DNA from: AP-16 sp036395835
GTDB taxonomy: Bacteria; Pseudomonadota; Alphaproteobacteria; Rhizobiales; Xanthobacteraceae
Assembly (NCBI GenBank): GCA_036395835.1
Contig: DASWCW010000090.1
Location: 1-6,362, forward strand
Reading direction: 5' to 3'
DNA: 6,362 nt
A program made the translations under genes and the position numbers. The notes under the pieces were generated by a model. It was not told where the DNA came from and made no database searches. It worked only from the letters and a program-made list of their open reading frames with translations. Positions 1 through 5,697 of the stretch are shown here, piece by piece (the first letter of the stretch is position 1; every line of letters begins with the position of its first letter).

Positions 1-145
1 CCATTTCGGCGCGGCGACGCTGAAACCCGACCCCGATGCTTACCTGCAGCAGGATTTCTCGGCGCTGCTGGAGACGCTCGCGCTCGGCGCCGGCATGAAG
101 CTTAAGAGCGAGAACAAGAACGTGCCGACCGGGCTGGAGACGTAA
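1..145 (+). CDS. 3' end of an unidentified protein (partial)
   Basis: The frame that begins at base 2 is open from the window edge to a TAA at 143-145 and encodes 47 C-terminal residues. It starts with HFGAATLKPDPDAYLQQ and ends with NKNVPTGLET. Codons are strongly G/C-ending, as in the other genes here, which supports real coding. The fragment has a hydrophobic helix-like stretch (ALLETLALGAG) followed by a polar, Lys/Asn-rich tail, so it looks like the surface C-terminus of a soluble enzyme. I do not recognise the family from this tail alone. A repeat hairpin starts about 48 bases after the stop and could shape the 3' end of this transcript. Confidence 0.6.
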   Translation, partial: HFGAATLKPDPDAYLQQDFSALLETLALGAGMKLKSENKNVPTGLET

Positions 146-189
146 TGATGACATTGCAGGGATTTATGTCTCGGTGACGCCTCGGGCTC

Positions 190-256
190 TTCCCCTCTCC
201 CCGCAGTGCGGGGAGAGGGTGCCAAGCCGACATAGTCGGCGAGGCGGCTGAGGGGC
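190..256 (+). repeat. Palindromic intergenic repeat, copy 1 (left of DUF559 gene)
   Basis: This 67-base element starts TTCCCCTCTCCCCG and ends TGAGGGGC. It contains a perfect 12-bp stem (193-204 with 208-219, loop AGT) and a second perfect 6-bp stem, GCCGAC/GTCGGC (226-231 with 235-240, loop ATA). The same outer and inner ends and the same large hairpin occur inverted at 640-706. The GAGGGGC end faces the nuclease gene and lies 19 bases from its stop codon. Such hairpins are common intergenic repeats in Rhizobiales. There is no T-run, so it is not a classical intrinsic terminator, though it may stabilise 3' ends. Confidence 0.75.
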
Positions 257-275
257 AAAGTGCAAAGTCGGCAAT

Positions 276-632
276 CTACTCAGGGAGTTTTCCGGTCAAT
301 TCCCGAAAGATCAGGGTCAAGACGCCCTCGCGATTTGAAAATACATCCGAGTTCCAGAACCGGAGCACTCGGTATCCCTGCTCGGTGATATAAGCATCTC
401 GTACGGCATCGCGCGCACTTTCCGCGTGCTGGCCGCCATCAAGCTCGATGACCAACTTCGTTTCGCGGCATAAGAAGTCGACAACGTAGGGTCCCATGGG
501 TGCCTGTCGCACAAATTTGAACCGAACAAATCGGCGGTCACGGAGGAAATACCAAAGCTTCGCCTCGGCGTCAGTCATTTGCCGACGCAGGCGTCGGACC
601 ATTCTGACAGTCTTACGATCAGGTCCGCGCAT
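276..632 (-). CDS. DUF559 family endonuclease-like protein
   Basis: This 118-residue protein matches the DUF559 pattern, a family related to the very-short-patch-repair nuclease Vsr and the PD-(D/E)XK fold. The N-terminal basic helix leads to the typical AEAKLWYFLRDRR segment (about 22-34). The core follows: D52 in VVDF, then E63 and D65 in VIELDGGQH (61-69), the expected metal-binding acidic residues, and a C-terminal VLRFWNSDV strand and turn (89-97). Length is normal for the family and nothing is broken. ATG at 632 is favoured because GAGGGG (641-646 on the plus strand) lies 8 bases upstream; that Shine-Dalgarno is the inner end of the adjacent repeat. Third positions look less G/C-biased than in neighbouring genes, which fits transfer. 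The biological role of DUF559 proteins is not established; DNA nicking or cleavage is inferred from the fold. Confidence 0.88.
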   Translation of the reverse strand: MRGPDRKTVRMVRRLRRQMTDAEAKLWYFLRDRRFVRFKFVRQAPMGPYVVDFLCRETKLVIELDGGQHAESARDAVRDAYITEQGYRVLRFWNSDVFSNREGVLTLIFRELTGKLPE

Positions 633-639
633 TGCAGGT

Positions 640-706
640 GCCCCTCACCCGCGTCGCTTCGCTACGCTCGCTCGGCACCCTCTCCCCGTAAACGGGGAGA
701 GGGGAA
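640..706 (-). repeat. Palindromic intergenic repeat, copy 2 (right of DUF559 gene, inverted)
   Basis: Read on the minus strand this is 67 bases, starting TTCCCCTCTCCCCG and ending TGAGGGGC, the same ends as the copy at 190-256. It carries a perfect inverted repeat of 12 bases per arm (678-689 with 692-703). About 25 bases in the middle have diverged from copy 1, where copy 1 has its second small hairpin. Its inner end provides the GAGGGG ribosome binding site of the DUF559 gene. It also lies just downstream of the M24 gene stop (771) on the same strand, where the hairpin could act as a transcript 3'-end structure. Confidence 0.75.
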
Positions 707-770
707 AGGACCCAAGCTCGGAACTGGTGAGAGCAGACCTTTCCCGCAAACCCGGGACGGGGGCTGCGCT

Positions 771-2072
771 TCAGTATTTGTTCGCGATCGGCAATTCCTC
801 GGCCGGGAACAGGCTGATGACGCGGCAGCCGTTGTCGGTGACCACGACCTCTTCCTCGATCCGCGCCGCCGAATAGCCGTCGCTTGCGGGGCAATAGGTC
901 TCGAGCGCGAACACCATGCCTTCCTTGATTTCGAGCGGGTGCTCGAGCGAGACGAGGCGGCTGATGATCGGCCGCTCGTGCAAGGCGAGGCCGAGCCCGT
1001 GCCCGAACTGCAGCCCGAACGCCGACATCTCGTCGGGAAAGCCGAACTCGTCGGCACGCGGCCACACGCTCGCCACCGTGTCGGTCGTCACTCCGGGGCG
1101 GATCAGCTCGATCGAGCGGTCGAGCCATTCGCGGCATAGCTTGTAGGCGTCGTGCTGCGCCGGCGTGGCGCGCCCGACGTTGAAGGTGCGGTAATAGCAG
1201 GTCCGGTAGCCCATGAACGCCTGCAGCACGTCGAAGAACGCCTGATCACCCGGACGGATCATGCGGTCGGTGAAATTGTGGGGGTGCGGATTGCAGCGCT
1301 CCCCGGAAATGGCGTTGATGGCTTCGACGTCGTCGGAGCCGTGCTCGTAGAGGAACTTGGTTGCCATCGCGACGATGTCGGCCTCGCGCACGCCCGGCTT
1401 GAGCTCCTCGCTGATCAACTGATAGACCCCGTCGACCATGGCGGCGGCGCGGTTGAGCATCGCGATCTCGTCGATGCTCTTGATCTCGCGCGCGTCGAGC
1501 ATGACCTGCTGGCCGTCTGCGACTTTCAGCCCGGCGCGCTCGAGCTCAAACATCATCGGCGGCTCGATGATGTCGACGCCGAGCGGCATGTCGGCGACCC
1601 CGGCCTCGTGCAGCAGCGCGGCGATCTCCTCCGCATGGCGCCGCATCAGGCCGAACGCCGGCGGCACGGTCCCGCGCAGCCCGACCAGGCCGGCCTTGCA
1701 TAGTTCCGGTCGCAGCCACGGCACGTAGAGCCGGTGGTGCACCGCAGCCGAGCCGAAATCCCACAGGATCGGCTCGCCGCCGCGGGCGAGGAGCGCAAAC
1801 CGGCACAGCTTGTCGCGCTCCCATTCGCCGATCTTGGTGCTGGTCACGTAGCGGATGTTGTTGACGTCGAAGCACAACAGCGCTCCCAGCTCGGAGACTT
1901 CGAGCGCCTGTCTCGCGCGGCCGAGCCGATAGCGGTGCAGGCGCCGGAAATCCACGCGCTCCTCGAAATCGACGCCCATCGGGCCGAGCGCCGGCAGCGC
2001 GCGGTTCCAGCGATAATGCGGATCGACGTCCTCGGCGCGCACCTGTTCGGGCCGGAGCAATACCTCGTCCAT
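771..2072 (-). CDS. M24 family peptidase-like protein (Xaa-Pro aminopeptidase / creatinase fold)
   Basis: The 433-residue product has the two-domain layout of M24 proteins. The N-terminal creatinase-like domain (about 45-200) contains LLCFDVNNIRYVTSTKIGEW. The C-terminal pita-bread domain (about 205-425) contains FGHGLGLALHE (H358, H365), an ALET strand (E391) and RIEEEVVVTDNG (R404, E406). The first metal Asp is present (D281 in FFDV), but the second, normally in a GYxSDxTRT motif, is Cys292 in GYRTCYYRT. It may therefore be a metal-poor, creatinase-like hydrolase or use an altered centre. No signal peptide is seen, so it is probably cytoplasmic. ATG 2072 is chosen because GGGAGG lies 6 bases upstream; the longer reading to 2177 enters the divergent promoter. 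Family members include prolidases, creatinase, ectoine hydrolase and DddP-type DMSP lyases; the substrate here is unknown. Confidence 0.87.
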   Translation of the reverse strand: MDEVLLRPEQVRAEDVDPHYRWNRALPALGPMGVDFEERVDFRRLHRYRLGRARQALEVSELGALLCFDVNNIRYVTSTKIGEWERDKLCRFALLARGGEPILWDFGSAAVHHRLYVPWLRPELCKAGLVGLRGTVPPAFGLMRRHAEEIAALLHEAGVADMPLGVDIIEPPMMFELERAGLKVADGQQVMLDAREIKSIDEIAMLNRAAAMVDGVYQLISEELKPGVREADIVAMATKFLYEHGSDDVEAINAISGERCNPHPHNFTDRMIRPGDQAFFDVLQAFMGYRTCYYRTFNVGRATPAQHDAYKLCREWLDRSIELIRPGVTTDTVASVWPRADEFGFPDEMSAFGLQFGHGLGLALHERPIISRLVSLEHPLEIKEGMVFALETYCPASDGYSAARIEEEVVVTDNGCRVISLFPAEELPIANKY

Positions 2073-2185
2073 GACAGCCTCCCGGGCTTGCGGTATCGGA
2101 ACCTGCCGTCGATCATAGCATCGCCGCCGAGGCCGCGACGAGGATAGCGAGGATTGCGGGACGCGATGACGCGCCAAGCGCCGAA
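2073..2185. promoter_or_regulatory. Shared divergent promoter region
   Basis: These 113 bases separate the start codons of the leftward M24 gene and the rightward serine hydrolase, so both promoters must lie here or extend into the genes. On the minus strand TATGAT (plus-strand bases 2112-2117) is a fair -10 candidate about 40 bases upstream of the M24 ATG, but the expected -35 position holds only CGTCGC. No convincing sigma-70 pair is visible for the plus direction. The serine hydrolase ATG also lacks an obvious Shine-Dalgarno sequence, so it may be weakly translated or leaderless. Confidence 0.35.
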
Positions 2186-3463
2186 ATGAGCATCGTGCGC
2201 CAGCTCGCCTGCCGGCTGTTTGCGCTCGCCGGGGCGGCCGTTCTGCCGCTTGCCGCCTTCGCGCAGGGCCTGCCGGCGGTGGAGCCGGAGCGCCTCGGCC
2301 TGTCCTCGGAGCGGCTCGAGCGCATCGCGCCGGCGCTTCGCAACGATATTGCGGCCGGTGTCATACCCGGGGCCGTCATGCTGGTCGCGCGCCACGGCAA
2401 GCCGGCGTATTTCGAGGCGTTCGGCATGCGCGATAGGACCCGCGACGCGCCGATGACCCGGGACGCGATATTTCGCCTGGGATCGATGACCAAGCCGATC
2501 ACCATCGCGGCGGCCATGATGCTGGTCGAGGAAGGCCGCTTGTCGCTCGCCGACCCGATCTCGAACTACCTGCCGCAATTCGCCGACATGCAGGTCGGCG
2601 TCGAGTTGAAGGATCCCGCCACGGGACAGGCAAGCCTGCGGCTGGTCCCGGCCGCGCGCGAGATCCGCATCGAGGACCTGATGCGGCACACCTCCGGCTT
2701 CACCTATGAGGCGCTGGGCGTGGGGCCGAAAGTCAAGGAGATGTACCGCGATGCGGGAATCGGCTCGCGCGACGAGACCAATGCCGACATGGTGACGAAG
2801 CTGGCGCGGCTGCCGCTGATGTATCAGCCGGGCACGGTGTGGGAATACGGCCGGTCCGTGGACGTGCTCGGGCGCATTCTGGAGGTGTTGTCCGGTATGC
2901 CGCTCAGCGAATATCTGACGAAGCGCGTGTTCGCGCCGCTGCGCATGGCGGACACCGGATTCTGGGTTCCGCCGGAGAAGCACAACCGCATTGCCGACGT
3001 GCTGCCGGCTCCGCCGGAAGGCCGGCGGCTGCTGCTGGACGTCAGCAAGCCTCCGAAGTTCGAAAGCGGAGGCGGCGGTCTCGTCTCTACCGCCGCGGAT
3101 TACGCGCGCTTCCTGCAGCTGCTGCTCAACGGCGGCGAGCTCGACGGCGTGAGGGTGCTCAGCCGCAAATCGGTCGAGCTCATGACGAGCAACCGGCTCG
3201 CCCCGGAGGTCGACACGCAGGGCTGGAGCTATTATCCCGGGCCGGGATACGGGTTCGGTTTGGGGTTTGCGGTGCGCCTTATGCTCGGGGTGGCGCCCCA
3301 GGTCGGCTCGCCCGGCGATTATTTCGTGGAGGGGCTCTATGGGACCTTCGCCTTCGCCGATCCCCAAGAGCGCCTGCTCGCCGTGTTCATGATCCAGTCG
3401 CAGCAGTGGCTCTATTATCGTCCCCTCGTGAAGGCGCTGGTGCTGCAGAGTCTCACGAATTGA
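2186..3463 (+). CDS. Secreted serine hydrolase, class C beta-lactamase / family VIII esterase type
   Basis: This 425-residue protein begins with a signal peptide: a basic start, a hydrophobic core at about 11-24 and an AFA-Q cleavage site after residue 26, so export to the periplasm is expected. The mature part has the beta-lactamase-related fold. The nucleophile motif is S100-M-T-K103, followed by HTSG (168-171), and the tyrosine motif is Y221-G-R rather than the Y-x-N of true AmpC enzymes. The C-terminal region has EGLYGTFAFADP (382-393), where classical lactamases carry KTG and related esterases carry WxG-like motifs. These features favour an esterase or peptidase-like hydrolase over antibiotic resistance. 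The substrate is unknown. The gene is divergent from the M24 gene, which could mean shared control or linked substrates. ATG 2186 is the only start that keeps the signal peptide whole; no clear ribosome binding site precedes it. Confidence 0.9.
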   Translation: MSIVRQLACRLFALAGAAVLPLAAFAQGLPAVEPERLGLSSERLERIAPALRNDIAAGVIPGAVMLVARHGKPAYFEAFGMRDRTRDAPMTRDAIFRLGSMTKPITIAAAMMLVEEGRLSLADPISNYLPQFADMQVGVELKDPATGQASLRLVPAAREIRIEDLMRHTSGFTYEALGVGPKVKEMYRDAGIGSRDETNADMVTKLARLPLMYQPGTVWEYGRSVDVLGRILEVLSGMPLSEYLTKRVFAPLRMADTGFWVPPEKHNRIADVLPAPPEGRRLLLDVSKPPKFESGGGGLVSTAADYARFLQLLLNGGELDGVRVLSRKSVELMTSNRLAPEVDTQGWSYYPGPGYGFGLGFAVRLMLGVAPQVGSPGDYFVEGLYGTFAFADPQERLLAVFMIQSQQWLYYRPLVKALVLQSLTN

Positions 3464-3466
3464 TCT

Positions 3467-3491
3467 CGGCGCGGCTCACCGTACCGCGCCG
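3467..3491. terminator. Hairpin at the convergent gene junction
   Basis: CGGCGCGG (3467-3474) and CCGCGCCG (3484-3491) form a perfect 8-bp stem with a 9-base loop. It lies just past the serine hydrolase stop and overlaps the last codons and stop of the CoA transferase on the other strand. The position suits bidirectional transcript ending between genes only 12 bases apart, but neither side has a T-run, so any termination would be non-classical. Confidence 0.3.
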
Positions 3492-4675
3492 CAGGCCCGC
3501 AGCCGTCGAATCTCCGCCTCATCCCAGCCGAACTTCCGCAGCACCTCATCGCTGTGCTCGCCGACTTGCGGCGGAAGCCGCGGCTCGACCTTGTCCTCGC
3601 CCTCGATCCAGATCGGGCTGTTGATGGTGAGCATGCTCTCTCCCTGAAAGGGGACCAGCACGTCGTTTTCGAGCATCTGCCGGTCGCCCGGCACGTCGTC
3701 CACCTCGGCCACGACGCCGAAGATCAGTCCATGGGCGTCGAGGATGGTTCGCCAGTCGGCCAGATCCTTGCCGGCGAACACCTCGTCGAAGATGGCGCTC
3801 AGCGCACGCGCACGCGCATGCCGGTCGGGCGTGGTGGCAAAGCGCGGATCGGCCGCGAGATCCTCCCGTTCCAGGCACTCGAGCAGCACCGGCCACTCGC
3901 GATCCTCTTTCAACAGCGAGAGGATCAGCCAGCGCCCGTCCCGGCAGCGATAATGGTTGGTCATGGCGTTGAACGTCTGCTCTCGCGGCGGGCGGGTCGG
4001 GATCGTCGCGCCGCAGAGTCTGGCCTGCACCATGAGCCCGTTCGACCACACGCCATTCGCCATCAGCGAAGTGCCGACATGGGCGCCCTTGCCGGTTCGT
4101 TCGCGCCGGTAGAGCGCACTGACGATCGCGCCGAACAAGGCGAGTGCGGAGGGATGATCGCCCATGCCGGGCAGCGATCGCGCCGGCGGGCCGGCGTGGT
4201 CCGGCCGCACGAGGTCCATCATGCCCGAGCGCGCCCACCAGGCATTGCTGTCGAAGCCGGGCTTGTTCGCCTCCTGGCCGTTCTCGCCGTAGCCGGTGAA
4301 GGATGCGTAGACGAGCCGCTCGTTGAGCGGCGCGAGATCCTTATAGGCGATGCCGAGGCGCCGGCGCACGGCCGGCGGAAAATTGGTGATGAAGACGTCG
4401 GCGCGCGGCACCATCCGGTAGAGCACCGCCTGCCCGTCCGCTTTGCTCAGATCGAGCGCCAGGCCCTGCTTGTTGCGGGATTCCAGCATCCAGGCCCAAT
4501 TGTGCTCGGATTTGGGATTTCCCGGCAATTGCGGCAGCTGCCGGAACGGATCTCCCGCCGGCGGCTCGATCTTGATCACCTCCGCGCCGAAATCGGCCAG
4601 GATGGTGGCCGCCGCGGGCGCGGCGATGAAGCTCGCGCAATCGAGCACCGTCAGTCCCTCGAAGATCCGCTGCAT
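3476..4675 (-). CDS. CaiB/BaiF family III CoA transferase
   Basis: The 399-residue product is full length for family III CoA transferases, which move CoA between two carboxylic acids through an aspartyl-CoA intermediate in the cytoplasm. The N-terminus shows the family start LxVLDxxxFxAAPxAxxxLADFGAEVIKIE (about 8-37), then a NKQGLALDLSKADG stretch (68-81) and a GYGENG turn (128-133). The catalytic Asp should be D173 in GMGDHPSAL, the position equal to D169 of formyl-CoA transferase. RRERTGKGAHV (190-200) follows, and the C-terminus has the expected PPQVGEHSDEVL (368-379). ATG 4675 has GTGGAG 8 bases upstream. The same frame stays open to 5191, but that extension overlaps the SDR gene and is unlikely to be translated. 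With the SDR 44 bases upstream it probably forms an operon for degrading an organic acid; the acid is not identifiable. Confidence 0.92.
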   Translation of the reverse strand: MQRIFEGLTVLDCASFIAAPAAATILADFGAEVIKIEPPAGDPFRQLPQLPGNPKSEHNWAWMLESRNKQGLALDLSKADGQAVLYRMVPRADVFITNFPPAVRRRLGIAYKDLAPLNERLVYASFTGYGENGQEANKPGFDSNAWWARSGMMDLVRPDHAGPPARSLPGMGDHPSALALFGAIVSALYRRERTGKGAHVGTSLMANGVWSNGLMVQARLCGATIPTRPPREQTFNAMTNHYRCRDGRWLILSLLKEDREWPVLLECLEREDLAADPRFATTPDRHARARALSAIFDEVFAGKDLADWRTILDAHGLIFGVVAEVDDVPGDRQMLENDVLVPFQGESMLTINSPIWIEGEDKVEPRLPPQVGEHSDEVLRKFGWDEAEIRRLRACGAVR

Positions 4676-4719
4676 TCCGAATGCTCCACGGCGTTTCTGT
4701 GCCAGCGAGGCGGATCGCC

Positions 4720-5487
4720 TTACGGCCCGCCGGGAAGTTCGAGCTGGCGAATATAGCTTCGGTTCCAGGTCGGGCTGATCAGCACTTCGTTGACGCACAC
4801 GTGCTTGGGCCGGGTCGCCACGAACAGGATGAGATCGCCCAAATCTTCCGCCTGCAGCATCCGGGCGCGCTCCTCGGCGTTCACCGGCACCGGGCGCTGC
4901 GCGAGAATGGGCGTGGCCACTTCGCCCGGACAGATGACGCAGGAACGGATGCCGTTGCTGCATTCCTCCATGTTGAGGCTGTGGGAAGCCGCGACCAGCG
5001 CATGCTTGGCGGCGCTGTACCCGGGGCCGGTCAGCAGGCTGACGAAGCGTCCGGCCCAGGAGGCGGTATGGATGATCACGCCGTCCTTCTGGGCGCGCAT
5101 GATCGGCAACGCCGCCGCCGCGACATAGAGCGCGCTCGAGAGGTTGCCGGCCAGAATCGTGTCGATCCGCTCCGGCGTGAGCTCGGCCCAATGGCGCTCG
5201 CGCAGATTGGTTCCCGCGTTGTTGACCAGAATATCGAGCCGTCCGAACTCGTCCCGGATAGCGGCCGTGATGGCGTTCACGCGCTTGGCGTCGGTCACGT
5301 CGCCGGCCTCGACGCGGGCGCGCCCCTTGACCGTTTCGATGCTTTTCGCGACGGCGTCGAGCGGCTGCTCGCGCCGGCCGGTGAGCACGATCGTGGCGCC
5401 GGCGCCGGCGAGCGCCAGCGCCGCGGCTTCGCCGATCCCGCTACCCGCGCCGGTGATCCAGGCGACCTTGCCGCTCAAGCTGGTCAT
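4720..5487 (-). CDS. Short-chain dehydrogenase/reductase (classical SDR)
   Basis: This 255-residue protein has the full set of classical SDR motifs: TGAGSGIG cofactor loop (12-19), NNAG (89-92) and the catalytic tetrad N115, S143, Y157 and K161 (YSAAK). Residues R38 and R39 after the second strand, without an acidic residue there, favour NADP(H) over NAD(H). It interconverts an alcohol and a carbonyl group; which one cannot be told. The C-terminal tail (WNRSYIRQLELPGGP) is polar and has no membrane segment, so a soluble cytoplasmic enzyme is expected. ATG 5487 has AGGGAG 6 bases upstream. It is the first gene of a leftward pair with the CoA transferase, so its product may be fed to CoA activation. 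A tiny open frame ending at 5484 overlaps the start as ATGA. Confidence 0.93.
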   Translation of the reverse strand: MTSLSGKVAWITGAGSGIGEAAALALAGAGATIVLTGRREQPLDAVAKSIETVKGRARVEAGDVTDAKRVNAITAAIRDEFGRLDILVNNAGTNLRERHWAELTPERIDTILAGNLSSALYVAAAALPIMRAQKDGVIIHTASWAGRFVSLLTGPGYSAAKHALVAASHSLNMEECSNGIRSCVICPGEVATPILAQRPVPVNAEERARMLQAEDLGDLILFVATRPKHVCVNEVLISPTWNRSYIRQLELPGGP

Positions 5488-5549
5488 GTTGGGCTCCCTG
5501 ACACGATTGCGGATATCGGCTCGTCCTTGATGCCGAGGTAGATCTTCAC
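5484..5549 (-). pseudogene. Possible small ORF or gene remnant coupled to the SDR start
   Basis: From a GTG at 5549 this frame reads VKIYLGIKDEPISAIVSGSPT and stops at a TGA overlapping the SDR start codon by four bases (ATGA), the usual layout of translational coupling. The first codons are G/C-ending and look coding. A perfect anti-16S match, GGAGGTGA (plus-strand bases 5546-5553), overlaps the GTG instead of preceding it, and the codon at ribosome-binding distance is ATC. It could be a leader ORF, a gene whose start has mutated, or chance. Confidence 0.2.
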
Positions 5550-5697
5550 CTCCCGTCGAAATTGTTCATCGCGTTGATGTTGCTCATCTTTTCCTGAAAA
5601 ACCTCGACATGTCGCACTCGTGTTGCATCGGGATAATTCTCGTGTGTTATCAACGACCCGAAGTTGACCCGAATAGCTCGACGCGACAAGCTGCAGC
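5488..5697. promoter_or_regulatory. A/T-richer intergenic region upstream of the SDR operon
   Basis: This stretch has clearly more A/T than its neighbours and must hold the promoter of the leftward SDR-CoA transferase pair. It contains a perfect 10-bp palindrome CGACATGTCG (5605-5614) and two sets of direct repeats between 5617 and 5673. I found no sigma-70 pair good enough to place a promoter in either direction; TTGATA on the minus strand (5648-5653) lacks a matching -10. Confidence 0.4.
5617..5673 (+). repeat. Helically phased direct repeats (candidate operator)
   Basis: CTCGTGTTGCATC (5617-5629) recurs as CTCGTGTGTTATC (5639-5651) with a 22-base period and 10 of 13 matches. Immediately after, GACCCGAA (5655-5662) recurs exactly at 5666-5673 with an 11-base period. 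Periods of one and two helical turns place the copies on the same DNA face, as expected for cooperative regulator binding. No known regulator motif was recognised. Confidence 0.3.

Larger units (their letters stand above)
190..706. mobile_element. Candidate repeat-bounded DUF559 cassette
   Basis: Two 67-base copies of one hairpin repeat sit in inverted orientation at the two ends of a roughly 517-base unit, with their large hairpins outermost and their GAGGGGC ends facing a single small nuclease gene. The gene fills almost all the space between them: 8 bases separate it from one copy and 19 from the other. This is the layout of a compact mobile cassette. Against that, I see no target-site duplication just outside the ends, and DUF559 proteins are not established transposases. 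The repeats may simply have accumulated beside the gene. Confidence 0.3.

Noticed and set aside
193..219. Intrinsic terminator for the left-edge gene
   Set aside because: The stem is strong but lacks a T-run and is part of a repeat family also found at 640-706, so it is annotated as a repeat.
2073..2177. 35-codon N-terminal extension of the M24 protein
   Set aside because: It is Arg/Ser-rich without domain content, would fill the divergent promoter region, and the internal ATG at 2072 has a GGGAGG at ideal distance.
2166..2189. Seven-codon frame ending in ATGA at the serine hydrolase start
   Set aside because: It has no ribosome binding site and no supporting codon signal; probably chance.
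1844..3367. Long (507-codon) minus-strand open frame
   Set aside because: It is antisense to the serine hydrolase, whose motifs are unambiguous; Arg/His/Gln-rich composition is typical of a shadow frame in GC-rich DNA.
3554..4756. 400-codon plus-strand open frame
   Set aside because: Shadow of the CoA transferase gene; no recognisable domain and composition dominated by Arg, His and Gly.
4676..5191. Open extension of the CoA transferase frame, giving a 571-residue reading
   Set aside because: It overlaps the SDR gene in another frame and has no family content; ATG 4675 has a good ribosome binding site and gives the normal family length.
4681..5541. 286-codon plus-strand open frame
   Set aside because: Shadow opposite the SDR gene, which has every catalytic motif.
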